A stretch of DNA of 64,000 bases. Source: Acanthosepion esculentum (Eukaryota > Mollusca > Cephalopoda > Sepiida > Sepiidae). The position numbers and the translations under genes are program-made. The stretch's first letter is position 1; every line of letters starts with the position of its first letter. Positions 62,680 through 64,000 of the stretch are shown here, one piece after another. Location: contig OZ038487.1 of NCBI GenBank assembly GCA_964036315.1, positions 53,387,282-53,451,281 on the forward strand, in the 5' to 3' direction. The notes under the pieces were generated by a model. It had not been told where the DNA came from. It searched no databases and saw only the letters and a list, made by a program, of their open reading frames with translations.

Positions 62680-64000
62680 TAATGGCGAAGTAAAGTGGTG
62701 AAAAAATGATATAAAAAGGCAAAAATGGAGACAGACTGAATGAGATTTCAAGAGATATGATAAGTAGAATGATGATAATATGGTGAAAACTGGAAGAAAC
62801 AGGAAAGAGAATGAAGAAGAATAAAGTGAATGAGGAATAGTAAGAGTAGAAAGAACAGTAAGCGAATGAGAAAATGAAAGAAAAATAGACGGATAAAACT
62901 GAAGCAAGTTTACATTATCATAAGTATCATCTACAGAGTTATCTCCTCTTTGTTTTTAATATTCCTTTAAAGATAAAGTATATTATAAATGAATATATTA
63001 TAAATGAAAAAAATGAATGAAACAATAATCAGAAATCATTAAAATAACTTTCCCTCAATCACTTTACAAAAGAATCCCTCTCTTTGAAAGATCCCCTACA
63101 TTCCATCCAGATCTTTCAAAAAAGCACTGTCATCAATCTGTTTTTATCATTTTTGACTTGTTTTTATAATTGTTTCGCTTTCTATCATCCTTTCTTTTGG
63201 TTCCCTCTTTGGCCTATCAATGGATTACTGAAAATATGATACAAAATTTTCATTGAAAAGATAGCCATCTCTATTGAAAACATCCATCTGCTAAATAACG
63301 CATCAGATGCCAATTTTGTCTAAGTCCTTGATATGCTAAAAAAAATTGAAATGGAAAAAGAAAATAAAAACAAATTATATGTCTGAGAGATGTCAAAGGA
63401 AATCATTTTAATCTATTAGCATTCAATGAATTTAATCAGTTTAAGCTTTTTTTTCTTATCTTTTGTTCTTATTAACTTTTTAATTCATTTTTGCTTTCAT
63501 TGAATTTTTTTATCTGCAACCATCTGAAAAGAAAGAAAAATCAATTCGGAAATGGCTTTTATTTCCCACTTAACTAAGTCTCTCATACAACTTTATTAAA
63601 TACTCATTTATTTTGATAGTTATCTCCCTCATTTTCCTCCCATTCTTTTGTCATTCACATTGGGGATGGGTGAGTGATATGTCTGTTTCCAAATATAATT
63701 CTGCTGCATGATATGATACAAATCAGCCAAAAGGTTTTGCATTTTTTTATATCAGGCATTTAACCCATCATTTGAAAGGAGGTGAGAATTATAGTATTCA
63801 CTGCTGATCTATGGCTATCATTAAACTGAGCTCAAATTTTCAATGTTGATCAACTGGTATCAAAGCTCATTTTTTTTCCTCTTTATCTAATAGGGCTAAT
63901 GAATTCTGAATTTTTTATCTGTTATTATTGAAGTTCATTGCAGATATATTGGGATTATTGAATGCTGTAGATATATTATTTCTTGTTCTACTAAATTATC
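62680..64000. other. Unassigned AT-rich DNA
   Basis: A purine-rich stretch (62690-62900) and A/T homopolymers are present. I see no gene or recognisable repeat. Confidence 0.5.

Overview
Cephalopod-like, AT-rich, intergenic or intronic DNA of a large animal genome. I found no host exon, no functional RNA gene and no intact protein gene. The organism call is an inference. It rests on the very AT-rich background, dozens of long (TA)n tracts, several tRNA-headed SINEs of the kind first described from octopus, and the mix of RTE-type LINEs, Gypsy, Penelope-like and mariner/hAT elements. A coleoid cephalopod, probably an octopus, fits best; another mollusc is possible.

Layout. 1-10 kb: unassigned DNA, a 72-bp minisatellite, a broken LINE reverse transcriptase (3.6-4.8 kb), a 5S rRNA-derived sequence (6.2 kb) and a 1.4-kb ATAC-rich block. 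10-17 kb: RTE remnants, SINEs, a hAT-like element with its 8-bp target duplication, a pogo-like element, a foldback palindrome, a 5S-headed SINE and a pogo-like MITE sitting in an RTE copy. 17-30 kb: SINEs, two LINE 3' ends, an inverted SINE pair, foldback repeats and long TA arrays. 30-38 kb: microsatellites, a Helitron-like candidate, the best RTE reverse transcriptase (32.9-34.1 kb), a foldback element, an 80-bp MADE1-like hairpin, a dead DD37D mariner and a Penelope-like endonuclease tail. 38-47 kb: piggyBac-like and hAT MITEs, then a nearly full-length decayed Gypsy element (42.2-46.5 kb) holding a nested LINE. 47-54 kb: an RTE copy split by a small, younger Gypsy element with clear LTRs and integrase, then RTE endonuclease and LINE pieces. 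54-64 kb: a decayed Penelope-like element with RT and GIY-YIG domains, a near-perfect 240-bp palindrome, a hAT element split by an almost intact mariner, 5S-headed SINEs and further Gypsy, mariner and RTE scraps.

How the parts relate. The autonomous families (RTE, LINE, Gypsy, Penelope-like, mariner) are all represented by broken copies. The short families (tRNA-headed SINEs, 5S-headed SINEs, foldbacks, MITEs) are the likely dependants. Nesting gives relative ages: RTE before the 47.9-kb Gypsy; 42-kb Gypsy before its LINE; hAT before its mariner. The least expected signals are the 5S-headed SINE family, the near-perfect palindromes, and a recurring CTGAAGA-hairpin-GAAAC motif in the tails of several unrelated repeats.
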